64,000 nt of DNA from Chromera velia (GCA_018398765.1 JAHBMJ010004679.1:1-64000), one strand, 5' to 3'. Counted from the first letter of the stretch, positions 1 through 13,050 are shown. Numbers and translations: made by a program. The notes: generated by a model not told the origin, from the letters alone.

Positions 1-18
1 AACCACCCCCCACCCCCA

Positions 19-94
<76 letters not shown>

Positions 95-95
95 C

Positions 96-168
<73 letters not shown>

Positions 169-169
169 C

Positions 170-242
<73 letters not shown>

Positions 243-243
243 C

Positions 244-326
<83 letters not shown>

Positions 327-345
327 AAGAGAGAGAGAGAGAGAG
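1..345. repeat. Composite CA/GA/GACA microsatellite
   Basis: A CA run passes into GA runs interleaved with GACA runs. The mixed block (long GA run, short GACA pair, then about seven GACA units) recurs near positions 83, 157 and 231, so a higher-order unit of about 74 bp is repeated roughly three times on top of the 2- and 4-bp repeats. No coding potential. Confidence 0.9.
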
Positions 346-1153
346 GGATTAGAGGAAACACTCCGACAGACGTACAGACAGGCACACACTGGATGTGACA
401 CACATGAACACTGCAACATATCCACACGCAGAGACACATACTTGAGCAGAGTCACACACGTAAACACAGTCTCACGGATCGTGCATACATGCACACACGG
501 ACGTACACATATACATTATGGCTGTGACACACACACACACACACACACACACGCACGCACGCACGCACCTACCTACACACAATCACACAAACGCACGCAC
601 ACATACTTACCCCCAGGGGAGTCTTCATCTTGTATCATTACACAAAGGGTTCAAAACCCCACAACAATTGACATGAATCTAGACATGTGCATACTGCTAG
701 GCACAGTAGTCCACACGCTGCAAATTCATCGATCACCCCCATCGCGGCCCTCCTTGCTGCCCCCGAGCAGACGGCACGGGAACAGCTCCGGGGAGAGACC
801 TCGGGGGAAGAGGGTCCAGTCGTGGCGGTTGCATGACAGCATTTTGACGGTCTCGGACGGCCGCTGCATGCAAAAAGGTGGGCAGATAAAGCGCCACGTG
901 GGATTGCAAGGACTTTGTTTCCGTCTGGAAATGAAGGAAGCTCCTTCGAGTCGCATTTGAAGCAAAGACTCCCACCCACTCTCTCCAGCATGACTGCAGC
1001 TTCCGCCCCCCCCTTTGGAAATCCAACCGACACCATGGAAGACGGACGGAGGATCATCTGTCGGCATCCTTTGGGGCCCTGTCTATCTTTCTTTTCTCTT
1101 TCACTGAAATTTACTTAACATCTTCCCCTCCTGCCGGTTGACGACGCATGCAA
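346..1153. other. Intergenic, no gene recognised
   Basis: CA-rich simple repeats continue to about 600. From 640 to 1,100 the DNA is more complex and open in several frames on both strands, but none of the translations resembles a family I know. It lies just downstream of the PH-like gene's stop and may include its 3' untranslated region. Confidence 0.5.
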
Positions 1154-2321
1154 TCACCCAAAAGGGGACCGCTCAGTCTGCAACTTGCCTGCTTTAAGAG
1201 AGGAGTCGATAGATCGCAGCAACTCGACTTGCTCTCTGAGCAAACTGACGACTTCAGGACTTGCCATCCCCAGTCCCCCCCCTCCCACACCAGGCATTGT
1301 GTGTTGTCCCGGTGCCACCTCCGCTCTCGCATGGGATGGAGCTCCGAAATTTGCCTCTCCAACATCTTTTGCTCCTTCGTCAATGGCTGGCAGCGGCTCT
1401 CCTCTCTTTGCAGCCATGACAGACTTATGGAACAGATGCGGGTTTTTGAGTCCGATCAATGCCAACTCTGCCGCCGGCCCGCCAGATCCCGCCGTCTGGA
1501 CCCCGACTGTGTACAGGACGTTGGCCACCATGCAGCAACAGGGCCCAGAGGATCCTGCAGGCTCTTGCACCTGCATGCATGCATGCACGCAGTGGCATGA
1601 CGGCATCTTCCGTGTCAGCAAAAGAGGAAGGACAAGAAAAGTGAACGGGACGTAGGAAGAGAGTGGACGAATATGGAGAGATACAACAGATCTTCGGCGA
1701 CTGTCAGAAGAGCACACGTATATATGCATGATTATGCATTCATGAGTGTGTAGATGGACAAAGCAATCAATTGATGGTACGGGGGTGCTGTGGAAGGAAG
1801 TACGGGAAGTGCCAGTCGCTCTCAATGCGGGGGCGCCAAACGAACACGCAAACGTACGCTGATGTATATATGTATGTATTTCAATGCATTAATCCAAGAC
1901 CGACATATATTAATATATGTGTATTAAGTATATGCACATTCATGCATGCATCCACCACGTATATATATGCCTCAACATCTGTGATCTTCTCGAGGGGTAT
2001 GGTCTTCGTGGTGGCGGGAACATCCTGGCAGTCACACCGGCACCCTTGCTTGTGTTTGAGCTTCTTGAACACCACCCCGTCCCTTGTCAGCGCAACGTGC
2101 TGTGCGTACGCCTTGTCAATTTCGTTCGCTTTGATGTGGCAACAACAACACGGCAACAGCGGCCAACAAATGGGAAGGATTGCGAAAATACACACGCCCC
2201 TCCGGGCAACTGATGTATTGAATTCCACCATTGTGTCGCGATCAAACTCAAAAATACGAACGACCCCTTCTGTTTTCTTGAAAGGGTCAACTTCCAGGTA
2301 GGGAGGGATCTTATGCGACAT
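1154..2321 (-). CDS. PH-like membrane protein, two exons
   Basis: Two exons read on the minus strand: 2,321-1,977 (115 codons from ATG) and 1,570-1,154 (138 codons plus stop), joined in phase 0 across a GT-AG intron. The intron is full of TATA/CATG simple repeats. The predicted protein is 253 residues. A hydrophobic, proline- and cysteine-rich stretch near residues 43-63 ends in CCCCH and looks like a membrane hairpin or palmitoylation site. Next come a THVALTRDG-like strand, a cysteine cluster (GCRCDCQD) and, in exon 2, EPAG followed by CCC and NVLYTVGVQTA. This layout matches, from memory, an uncharacterised PH-like (bacterial PH fold) family of alveolates and oomycetes. The C-terminus has a short amphipathic helix (residues about 225-245). 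Function is unknown; membrane attachment is inferred. An in-frame ATG 96 bases upstream exists, but the chosen start gives the compact family-like N-terminus. Confidence 0.68.
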
Positions 2322-2542
2322 TTTGGGGCTTCCAAAAGAAACTTGCAAGTCTCTGTGTATATGTTTGAATGCTGCACTGAACAAATGCTCGAATCTTGCA
2401 GTCCAGCGACAAAACACTGCGACCTCTTGTCAAGGCAGACCGATTCCTCCCGACGAAGACTCTCCCAAAAATTTGGCAAGAAGCAGGAGAGATTGACGAA
2501 ATTCGATTAAAAATGTTTTTTCAAATTAAAAAAACCAAATTC

Positions 2543-2606
2543 GGTATACGTATATATATACGTATATATATACGTATATACGTATATATATACGTATATA
2601 CGTACA
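2543..2606. repeat. TACGTATA palindromic microsatellite
   Basis: Alternating TACG and TATA units, self-complementary throughout, able to form cruciforms. It is followed directly by a TGCATGCA-rich stretch. Confidence 0.85.
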
Positions 2607-2779
2607 TCGGTCGACTCGCATGCGTGGCTGGCCCACAGGCTGGCTGGCCCACTGCATGCATGGGCCGCGGTCGCAGGTGCATGCATGCAGCCATCATGCA
2701 GCCATGCATCATGCAGCCTTAAAATTGCAGCTGCCTGCATGCAGGTATATATAGGCACGACTGACTTTGGCATACTTTG

Positions 2780-3125
2780 GCAGAGCTACTAAGGGGGGTT
2801 AGGTGTTAGATGTTATCTGGTGTTAGGTGGGCGGGGTGGTACGGGCGTCTCTTATATAAGACTATCCCTTCTCCTATGAATAGGGGTGTGTGTTATAGGT
2901 GGTGGGGTGGTACGGGCATGGGGTTGGCGGAGGTTAACACGGGTAGGCATGGGTTAACCAATTACTTAACCGAGTCTAGCTTTCTCCCTTCCTATCAATC
3001 ATATATAAAATGGCGACTCTGACTTGTCACCAGCGGTGAGTGATTAATAAGTGGCCGGATTATTAATTGAAAGGTTTGGAAGAATGTTTAAACCCTCAAT
3101 CATCATACATCATCATACATACATT
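2780..3125 (+). mobile_element. Possible truncated LINE/SINE 3' end
   Basis: This stretch ends in AAACCCTCAATCATCAT followed by further CATCATAC units, at about 3,086-3,120. The large LINE ends at 49,945 with almost the same tail, AACCCTCAATCATCAT plus ATC units. Upstream sequence shows no obvious similarity to the LINE's 3' untranslated region, so it could be a diverged family member or a nonautonomous element using the same tail. It also contains a short direct repeat (GGGGTGGTACGGGC twice, about 80 bp apart). Confidence 0.35.
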
Positions 3126-5195
3126 TGTATATATAAATAATATTATGCTAGCTTAAGCCTGGGCTTTTAGCTAGGCTTAAACACCATTGAGCACCATAAA
3201 ACTGTTACAGCTTCTTCAAAGGTGAATAAAGATCAACTATTATAACTTACCAATTTTTAATTTTGCTATATATCGGGGAACGCCTCGCGCGGAACCAATT
3301 AGAACCAATCAATCAATCATACACCTCCAACTTTGTGGCAAGACTGAGACATACATGACATTGTTGTTTACTGAATGCATGATATCAATGTCATTTTTGC
3401 TTAGTCTGCGACGCCTGATCACTGAAACTTAATTCCCAGCCTGTTTCGAGCTTGACTCAGTTGGCTCAACATAATATGAAACATTCTTGATATGAAAGAC
3501 TGCCCCCCAAACACCAGCTCCATTCAAGGGGCCGAACCTCGTCACTGCCCTTCACGCGCAGTGAGCGATGAACACCCGCCTTGCCTTGTAAATTCAAGAA
3601 AAGAAAAGAGCAGACATGGCGCTGTGCGTCCGGCCTTTTGCCAGCAATACAAATTGATCGATCGAAGTGAGTGCGCAAATGAATGAGTGAGTAGGCAATT
3701 GTGCCAAGGTTCGGCAACAAATGTGCATGATCGAAGTCGATCGCTCCAAGTCGCACTGAGCCTTCAATCCTTCAAAAGTGTGCTGTATGCATACGTTGAA
3801 AAAACACACGCTTGCAAGCACACCACATGCACGCAGACAAAACGCCCCCCTTCGAGCTGCGCCCATGCATTGTGCACAAACTGAATGAAGTCCTCCATGC
3901 ACCGATGAGAGAGTGCAGTTCATGTTCTGAAGGCTTGCGCGGCCCTTCGTTCTTGCCCTCACACGCATGTGTGAGCATGAATGCACATGCAAATCCGTAA
4001 CATGCATCGGCCTCCCTTGAGTGACAGTCGATCGCGCAGCTATCTCTGCAATTTTCTTTTTAGGATCCTTTCCTGCTCTATTCGTTTCCCTTCCTCCTCT
4101 TCGCATGCAGAACGAGAAGAGGTACGAGGAAACGCCGATGGGGTTCCGCATTTCCCCGAAACAGATTGACAAAAAAGGACTAAAAATGACATAATCAATC
4201 AATCAATCGAATCGATGAAGCAACCACTTCCCCCAGCCAGGCCCCACCCAACTAATGGTCTCTCGATCTCTCTCTCTTGTCTGTTTCTGATGTCTTCATT
4301 CAAAATGTTCTTCTCTTTTTTTGTCTTTTCTTTTCCACTTTGGAGTTCTGTTCTCTCTTCTGAGTTTGTCTTTATTGTGCGACGAGAGATCAACAGATGA
4401 GCGACAGACACTTAACCCCCCCCCCCCCCCCCCCTCCCGAAAAACTACTTAACAGGACGACCGACAGGCCTAGCTGCATCGAGTCAGGTTTTGTTACGCG
4501 TCGTCTGTCCAGACCCCCAAACAACAGAAAGAGAGACCCCCTCATTTCCCCTCCCCAACTCGACCGAAGCCCTTCCTGCACAGACCCACAAAAGCGACCT
4601 TCCTTTCAGCAGGTGCATGTGAGAAGAACGGTTGGAGGCAGTGGTGTACCCTTCCGCTCCATTCCTCTCCTTTCCTTGCATGCGTTAATGCAGACGGAAA
4701 GGGATTACCACAGACACGAGCTTATTCAGCAGTCTGCAAGCCACGCATTCCATCCTAGCGGCCCGGCGAAAAAGAAATGCATGCATGTGCACGTGGATTG
4801 TGAACGACAGTCACATTCATTGCTCAAGCAGTCAGTCTCTCATTAAAGTCGGTTAAAGAGTGAGTGGATGAATGGAATGAATAATTTACACAGTCAGTCA
4901 GTCGATCGATCGGGCGAAAATTCGGAATGGCTACATGCAGACAGACATGCAGTACTCCTTCAAATCAAGCGAAGAGGCTTCTCTCTCCATCACACATGAT
5001 CGCCCCCCTTACGATTGTCTGTCTGCCTGTCCATACTCGAAAATGCATGCATGCTGACGGTTTGCCCTTCAATACTTCCTCTGGGTGTCGGCAGACGTCT
5101 GCAAAAATGACATTTTGTGTGAGTGAGTGTGGGTGAACGGATGAGTCAGAGAGAGAGAAGCGCGACAGACAGTCTCTCGTTTTCTTTGAATGGAG

Positions 5196-5345
5196 CGCGA
5201 CGACACGGAGGCACACAGACAGACCAGACAAGGGAACACACACGCATGCAGACGGACACAAAGAAAGGAGCACGACAACACACAGGCACACAGACAGACC
5301 AGACACGGGAACACACACGCATGCAGACAGACACACAGACATGCT
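5196..5345. repeat. 75-bp tandem duplication
   Basis: Two adjacent copies of a unit of about 75 bp that includes GCACACAGACAGACCAGACA and, downstream, ACACACACGCATGCAGAC. The copies differ at a few positions. Part of a CA/GA-rich intergenic stretch. Confidence 0.75.
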
Positions 5346-8300
5346 AATACAAGCAGCACACCGGCACACACAGAAGAGAGTCCCTGCAATTTCCTCCCTT
5401 TTGCCTGCCTCTGTCTGGCTGCCGCAAGCAGACCCACTGACTGACCGACTCCCTTTGTCCCTCTCATTGCATGCGCGCTTGCGCGTGGGTGTGTCTGTCT
5501 GTCTGTGTGGGGATGTGTCTGTGTGGGGAGTGGATTTTGAGAAGGGTTAAACAATGAGCAATTGTGGAGGGAGAACTGCTAGCTGGTTTCATGCGTTGCG
5601 CGAAGAAAGAAGGACGCGAAGTTCTTCAGACAACACACAAAGAGACGGATCACGGCTTTTTTTGTTGTCCTTGAGGAAAGAAATGGGGAAGTGAACTAGG
5701 GACTGCGTGTATGTGTGTGTGTGAATGAGGTGGGATGAGAGAGGCGGAATTTCTTTTCCTTCCTCCCTCCCTCTTGCCTTCTTCTCTCTCTATCTCTCTG
5801 TGTGTGTTTTTGTCCGTAGCCAAAAGGTTTTGCTCGACAGACCAAAAGACTCCTTCTACTTCTACTGACGCATGGAAGGAAAGAGACGTAAACTCAAAAA
5901 CCCAAAATGATGACAAAATCAAGTAAGAAAGACCCACACACCCTCACACACGCCAGCAGAGACTCACACACACAGTCACACACCAATACAAACATACACA
6001 TACAACACACGCACACGCAAGAAAAGATTCATGAAGAAATAGAGAAATTGATAGGTTGAGAAAGGTTGAGAGAGAGAGAGAGACAGAGAGAGAGAGATAA
6101 GTGTACCAGGAAGAATTGGCTTTCGTCCCCCTGGCTCGTCTCCCTGTCCCCTACCTCCCAAACCAGATTTCCTTCCCTGAGCCAACGTCCTTCTTCAGGC
6201 CCGTTTTGTTTTTTATTCTCCCTCCTTCTCTCTGCAGGCAGGCTGTTTGTTCTCCCACGGTCCCCTGGCCCAACTGACACATGTGTACACATCTTGTTTC
6301 ATTCTACATGCGGTTAGCCTTTCCAAAAGAAGGACAGGACTTTTTCAACCCCATTTCAATCTCTTGGTTTGGAATAGACGCAGAATGAATGTCAGGGTCA
6401 GACAAAAGGAAGGGAATTTCGGCCCAAAGTCGCCATGACAGTCGTCAATTGGTCGATCAACAAATCAATCATACACGACGAAAAAAACACATCAGATCAG
6501 AGCAAGTAAGGGACCAGGAAAACGCAACATACTCTTCCTTTTTTCCCCGTTCTTTTCTTTACCCCCTGCCGGTTCGAAATTAAGTGAGGGAGAACGTTCT
6601 GTTGCGCGTTGATAAGATCAGAAGAAGATCGGACAAACACGTGCGCCGCACACAAGCCAATGTGTCACCAACAACAACGTCAACATCATCCCGAGTGAAG
6701 TGGACGGAGAGAGCATGTGCACACCCCCCACACTGAGTAAGAGACAGGAAGTGTTCGCAGGAAAGAGAGAAAGAGAGAAAAAGGGAGAGAGAAATCACCT
6801 ATCAGACGGGGTTTCAGGAGAGAGATAAGGATGAAAACGGAGGTTGGAAGAGGAAGAAGAAGAAGGGGGAAAGAAACAGCAGAGAGGTCGTTGACTCATT
6901 TCAAACAAACCAGGGCAAGCATTCACGCCCTCTTCTTCTTTCCCCTTTTCCTCCATGCATTCATTCAATTCATTCTTCTCTCTTTCCTTTGGGAGCGGGA
7001 GATCGTGAGGAGGTCGTCAGTCCCATCCGATGGAGATTGACAAAGTCGTCGAGTGAAAGTCCTTTCAGATCCTAGGCCTCGTTCACCCTGACCTTGCTGT
7101 TCCCAAATCGTCAGTCCAGTCAACAACTCACTCACTTACTTCCCTAAGCACCCCCCCACATACATGCATGCATGCATCCCATTGGTGAACGGACAAAGAA
7201 TAGAAAAAGACAGACAGAAAGAGCAAGGAACACGTAAGTCTGTGTTTTCTTTTTTTCTCCATCCATGATTTCAGGAACAACTGAGAAGGGGCGGGGGCAA
7301 GGGCAAGGGCAAAGGAGGAAATGAAAGGACTTTCTTTATCCTTTTCCATTCTGCTTTTTCTTTAGGTTCGACTTCAGGGAGTAAGTAGTGGGTGGAAGGA
7401 CAGTCAATCGTTTTCTTTCCTTTTTTCTTTGTCGTTTCTCTCGTCCAGAAGGATTTCTTTGGTGCTTGTTCACCTGCGTGCACACATGTGCGTAGAGTGC
7501 GCATTGGTTTTTCGCCTTTTTTCCTTCCTTCCTTCCGATCAGCCCTGCGTTGAGTTGAAACGAAGAAGAGGAAGAAGTGGTGGCATTTCGTTCTCGTCCG
7601 TCCAGCAAATCTGTCGCTAAAAGTGGAGTTGTGTTGGCTCGAGTCGAAAAAGTGAGTGGTCTCTCTCGCTTTTTCGTCTTTCAGCGACACACATCTGCAC
7701 TAAATTCAACAGGTAAGAGGAGAGCAGGGCGGAGAAATAGAAGGCCTGTCGGACATCAGCTGGCGAGATCATGCGGAGACTGGCAAAAAAAAAGCGAAAC
7801 GCAAGAAAGCAGGAAAGCAGTCAGGGATGCATGTAGAAACAAACAGATCGAGCCAAGGATACTCTCCGTATGAATAGTCCTTGTCTTCTTCCTGGCCTCC
7901 TCTGTGTCTCTTTTGTTAGCTGTCTGCTCTGCATGCATGCGTACTGCTCCATGCTTCTTTCGTTTGTCGTTACTTCTCTTTTTTTGGTTTCTTCGCTCAC
8001 AACTGCTCGTATTTGCTTGTGTCGGTTTGGTTCACTTTCTCTCTGTCTCCTACAGGCTCTTCGTGCCAGTACTCGAATTTCCTTCCTTCGTTCCTTCCTC
8101 TTTCTCAAGATGGAGCATGTCAAGGAGTCGGGTGGTTCGTCTCGTCTCGTCGTCCCGCCCCTCCTTTCCCTTCCCTTCCCGTTTCGGCTTCGGGTGCTGT
8201 AATGCCTGCAGCGTCCCGCCCCGCTCCGTCCGTTCTTTTGTTTCTTTTATTTTGTTGTGTGCTCTGAGCAGATCTGCACTTTTCTCTTCTTTTTGCTTGC

Positions 8301-8559
8301 ACGTGCTTTCCCGAAGCAAAAGCGACCAAAAAAACTGGACAGCAGAACACACAGTCACCCTCTGAGCAACAGCTCTCTCTCCGAGCCACTGCCAGCAGCA
8401 GACAGAGACAGCGCTGACCTCTTCTATTCAGTTCTCAACAGACAGACTATATGTTTCTTCTTTTCCCTTCTTTTCTCAACAGACAGGCAGACAGACAGGT
8501 AAAAGCAGTCAGGAACTGTCAACGTCGTTACGCTTTGATCCATCCATTTGGCCGGCCGT

Positions 8560-10353
8560 TCAGCCTCTTCTCCTCCCGTGCTTCGACAAGGATTTGGGAG
8601 AGGGGGAAGGAGAATGGAAGGGGGACGAGGCTTCAGACGGAGACGGTCGGGGAGAGGGTGCCCCTTCTGTTTGCACTCCTTCAGCAGGCGCCCCGGGGAT
8701 TTGGGATCGCCACGAAAGGCCGTCTCCTGGTAGAGCAGGAGACGCTCGAAACGGAAGAGCGATACCGCGAGTGTCTGTGAGGAACGCGGAGCGGGATGAA
8801 GAAGAGGTAGGGCGAACGGGTGCCACAGCTGCGGCTGATGACGCTGCTCTCGCTGGAGGTGAGATGGCATGGAAGCGGTGCGGGGGATCTCGAAGCGTGG
8901 GGGATAGAGAGACCCCCTCTTCTTCCTCCTCCGTTTGCCTTCCTTCTCTCCCTCTTTCTCTTTCAGTTCCGTCTCCCTCGAGCCCCCTCTCGCTGCGGCT
9001 TGCTGAGCCTCGTCCGCGCTCAGCAGAACGGCCACTGCTACCGATAGGTCCTGTCAGAGGTCCGATTGAACTAAAGGGAGGCAGAGTAGAGGACAGGCCC
9101 CGGACTCCTTCTCGTCTTCCCCAATGCAATCCTCTAATCCTCTCCTGATCCCTGACGCTCCGTTGTGTTCCGCTGGCTCCCGCACCTCCGCTGCTGCTAC
9201 TGCTGCTGCTACTGCTCTGATGGCTTCCTCTGTGCACGTCTATACGGGTCTGTCCACTGCCACCAACTCCTCCAACTCCAACCGGGACTCCTCTTTGGGG
9301 GGGCACATGCAGGAACATTGAGGAGATTGACGGGGACTTGATCGGATCTACCCGGGCCTCTGGGGCCCCTCCCACTGCAGGAATGAATGAATGAATGACA
9401 AACAGAAAGAGAGAGAGACACCGATAAAACGCATACAAAGCAGGCAGACATATAAATATGCATACACTTAACAATTCGAATACGCGCGCGCAAACACACC
9501 ACACACAGACATGAGTAGCCGGAGGAGACACCTGAGTCACCAGCCCCGAACGCCATTACGTGATGCGTGAGTGTGAGATCGCAAGCAGGAGCAGTGAAAG
9601 GGAAGGAAGGGCGGGACATGAAAGAATGCAGAAAGACAGAGAAGAGCGGGAAGAAGAGGAGACCGCAACACGGCACACTCACACAAAAAGATGAAGAAAT
9701 ACGACATATGAATAAGAGTGGTAAAGGGGAAAAACGCGTAGGGAGTGGCAGAGAGAGGGGAGGGGACATACTCACTGACTTGGTGCGCAATAATGGCAGT
9801 GGGGACATAGCCATCCCCGATCACACCCTTTCCTCGAAAAGAACCAAAAGCACTTCCTCGATTTGCAATTACCTCCCGGCTGGTGGTACAGAGACCCCAC
9901 AGACCGCAGAGATTTGACGAATGTGTCTGGCTGTCCTTGCTCTTCGTCGTCACTATCAGGCTTCTCCACTCTGTGACCAAACTCAGAGAGGACTTGTGAC
10001 ACCGGAAGAGCAGGTTCGGATTTCACCCGTCTCCTAGGCACCCATACCATCCGATATGTTCTGTATTTCATTTGGAGAAATGTCCTCGAACAGGATATTC
10101 TATAGGGAAAATGAGGAAACTCTCGGCTACCCTGTTGGTGGGAGTGGTGCATACCCCCCCCCCCTCGTCCCTCTTTGTCTGTCTTCTCATGATCGGAAAA
10201 GGGGGTCTCTGTTTCCTCGTGGTCCGTCCTCTCTTGATCCGGTGGTGCACGATCCTGGTCTTCGTCTGTGGCCTTTGTTTGAGTGCCTGCTACCTCACGG
10301 TCAACATCCCGAGGACGGGACGAAGACGACGACGACGAAGATCGATCCGCCAT
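8560..10353 (-). CDS. CCCH zinc-finger protein
   Basis: Exon 1 runs from an ATG at 10,353 to about 9,776, ending at a strong GTGAGT donor. It begins with a serine run and an acidic region, and near residues 160-188 has a clear CX8CX5CX3H finger (CFWFFSRKGC, then CDRGWLC, then CPHCH) followed by YC. It is preceded by SVGSLYHQPGGNCK. This type (finger with an added cysteine after the histidine) is common in apicomplexans, chromerids and dinoflagellates and usually binds RNA. A long open exon, 9,374-8,560, follows after a CTGCAG acceptor. It is rich in Ser, Gly, Arg and Pro and ends in KHGRRRG. Splicing exon 1 directly to it does not keep this frame, so a small exon between about 9,535 and 9,480 is likely but I could not fix it. 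The start is head-to-head with the GTPase gene. Confidence 0.6.
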
Positions 10354-10880
10354 AAATCAATTCTCGACCAGTGTCGTTCAAGGGCCACTTTCTCGATTGT
10401 GGATCGATCCTGATTCGATCAGCAGAAGATCAGCTAGGGTATGCTATAGGGTAAAAAGCGTAATATTAGCTCGGTCAGGCTCGTAGACCGTACAGGACAG
10501 GATCATGCATGCACGGGCCACAGCAGGCCCCGGATTTCCGAATGCGATTATTCGACTTTGGGGGAGCCCTGCAGTACAGTTCTGTCAATCTGTGCCGGGG
10601 CCTTTTTAGACAATCATTGATCATCACACGAACGCGCACTGGAAACCCGGCCATTTTGAGTTGCAGTCAGATTGTGCGTGGGTGCACATGAGGTGCAGAC
10701 ATATGCAGAAGACTGCGTTGTCACGCACATCTGTCCACGTTTGCTGCGTTTGCAAGAGAACATGTACCACGTGTGCTGCGCTTGCAATAAAGTTCGTTGA
10801 TCACTTGAGGTCCTCTTTACTTGCCGTCTCCTCACTCTTTGGTATTCTCCCCTGCAAGGGGGACGCGTCAAGTTGCAAAG
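10354..10880. promoter_or_regulatory. Shared intergenic of a divergent gene pair
   Basis: 527 bp lie between the start codons of the zinc-finger gene (minus) and the GTPase gene (plus), so both promoters and 5' untranslated regions must sit here unless there are upstream introns. I see no clear TATA box. GATCGATC-like palindromes occur near 10,340-10,425. Confidence 0.5.
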
Positions 10881-11018
10881 ATGGGCCAAGACTTCATCAT
10901 CGGATGCGTCGGAAAACCCTCAGCAGGAAAGAGCACTTTCTTCAACGTCAGTTCCTACTCCTCCGACTCTTTTCGTGCTCGCTTTCAGTGTTTGCTTTCA
11001 TGCGCGGCCGAAGTGCAT

Positions 11019-11061
<43 letters not shown>

Positions 11062-11343
11062 TGAGTGAGTAAGTGAGCGAGTAGGTGAGTGAGTGAGTGA
11101 GTGAGTGAGTGAGTGAGTGAGCGAGTGAGTGAGCGAGTGAGTGAGAGAGCAAGCGAGTGAGTGAGTGAGTGCGTGAGCGAGTGAGAGAGCAAGGGAGTGA
11201 GTGAGTTGGGGCATCAGATAGTTTGGTCGGCTAGTTTTGGATGCGTTTCTTCCTTCAGAGGCTTTGCAGTGATTGGGTGGGGGTGGACTGACTGTTGGTG
11301 GTCGTCGTGGTGGTGTTGGTGGCACTGATGGTTGTGTGAGTGA

Positions 11344-11412
<69 letters not shown>

Positions 11413-13004
11413 CGTGTGCGTTTGTGCGTGCGTGTGCCGTTTATTGATAGCAACATCCCCTTTTCCTATTAAATGCCATGCTTCTGTCTCTGCTGCTGCA
11501 GGCCTCCTGCGAGAAGGGGGACGCCAAGGTCGGAAACTTTCCGTTCACAACTATCGACCCTAACCAGGGGGTTGCTGCCTTCACTACCAAGTGCCCCTGC
11601 AAGAAGTTCAACGTTAAGTGCAGACCTAGATATGGTACCTGCACTAATGGCATTCGACGTGTGCCTGTGAAGATGCTCGATGTCGCTGGGTTGATTCCGG
11701 GGGCCAGTGAGGGTCTAGGTCTTGGTAATAAGTTTCTTGATGATCTTAGGCAGGCTGATGTGCTGTTGCACATTCTTGACATTTCGGGAACAACCAACGA
11801 AAAGGGTGAGGCGACAAGCGGGTATGATCCATCTGGCGACCACAGGTGGTTGTTGTTGGAGATTGAACTCTGGATTTTCAATAACTTGTGGACGAAGTGG
11901 GGCACCATTTCTCGTCGGCATACCGCAACGAACAGCACAGTTGCGGACACGCTCACTGCCCAGTTATCTGGGTATGGAGCAAAGCCTGCGCTCGTGCAGT
12001 CTGTGGTTGATGCGCTGGGACTGAAGGATCCAGTTCCTTTGGGTGAATGGGAGAAAGAGCAGGTGCAGCGGTTAGTGAAGGAATTCATTCGACAGAGATT
12101 CCCCATTATTCTGGTGTTGAACAAAGCGGATTCTGGAGGAGAGACGGACAAGAACGTTGTGAAGATGCTGGAAGAGACGGAGGACCCGACGAGAGTCGTT
12201 TTGTGCTCAGCACTCGCGGAGTGTTTTCTGCGAAAGATGCGGAAACAGAAGTTCATTTTGTATGAGGATGGGGGGGCCGACTTTTGGAAGAAAAAGGAAG
12301 CAGAGGAGGAGAAGATGGAAGAGGCATCCAGTCTACAAGAACCAGATGAGAAACTGGATGGCAGGTCAGAGTCAGGCTATGAAATGTAATGACGTTTTTT
12401 TGTTTTCTTTCCGGGATGTTCTCTTTCTACTTGACAGGGAGGTTAGATCAGGGAGGAGGAGTGAGAAACAAAGGTCCCCTTCTCTCCTTTCTGCTCCTCA
12501 CTTTCTGCAGAATTAGTGAGACATTCACAGACAGTGATGCAGAGAGAACAGAGGGCACTTCAACGCTCGTCTAGCTCTTTTTTCTTTTGGCACATAAGCA
12601 CAGTGTGATATGCCTGTGAGGCCTTGCTTGGCCTGTCGGAAAAGCACAATGTAAATCGAAGAGATGGATAGAGATCCTTAGTGAACGTGTCCGTGGCTGT
12701 GCCTCCGTGTGCGTCCGCGTGCGTGCATGCGTGCGTGCGTTCGTGACTGTGTTTGTTTGTGTGTCTGTTGGGGGGGNNNNNNNNNNNNNNNNNNNNNNNN
12801 NNNNNNNNNNNNNNNNNNNNNNNNNNNNNNNNNNNNNNNNNNNNNNNNNNNNNNNNNNNNNNNNNNNNNNNNNNNNNNGGGGGGGGGGGTCTGAATGTGT
12901 GTCTGTGTAAATGTCTGAATGTGTGCCGATCTGAGTGAATGGGTGTGAATGTGTGCATCTGCGTGTGTATGCGTGGAGTGTGTGTGTGTGTGTGTGAGGG
13001 AGTG

Positions 13005-13050
<46 letters not shown>

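Larger units (their letters stand above)
2322..8559. other. Gene-poor intergenic DNA
   Basis: About 6.2 kb with no open frame I can assign. Open frames here are shadows of GA/CT-biased sequence. It holds ATGCATGC-rich stretches (2,650-2,745, 4,778-4,790, 5,043-5,054, 7,163-7,177), a poly-C run (about 4,417-4,434), CA/GA repeats, and a short segment at 2,780-3,120 that ends like the LINE described at 41-50 kb. Confidence 0.6.

Noticed and set aside
5069-5554. Long open frames through CA/GA repeats (for example the minus frame at 5,554-5,069).
   Set aside because: They are translations of simple repeats (Cys/Val/Leu and Thr/Asp/Gln patterns) with no family resemblance.
12777-12878. Open frames spanning the N run.
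   Set aside because: They are artefacts of translating unknown bases; the segment lies in an intron of the GTPase gene.
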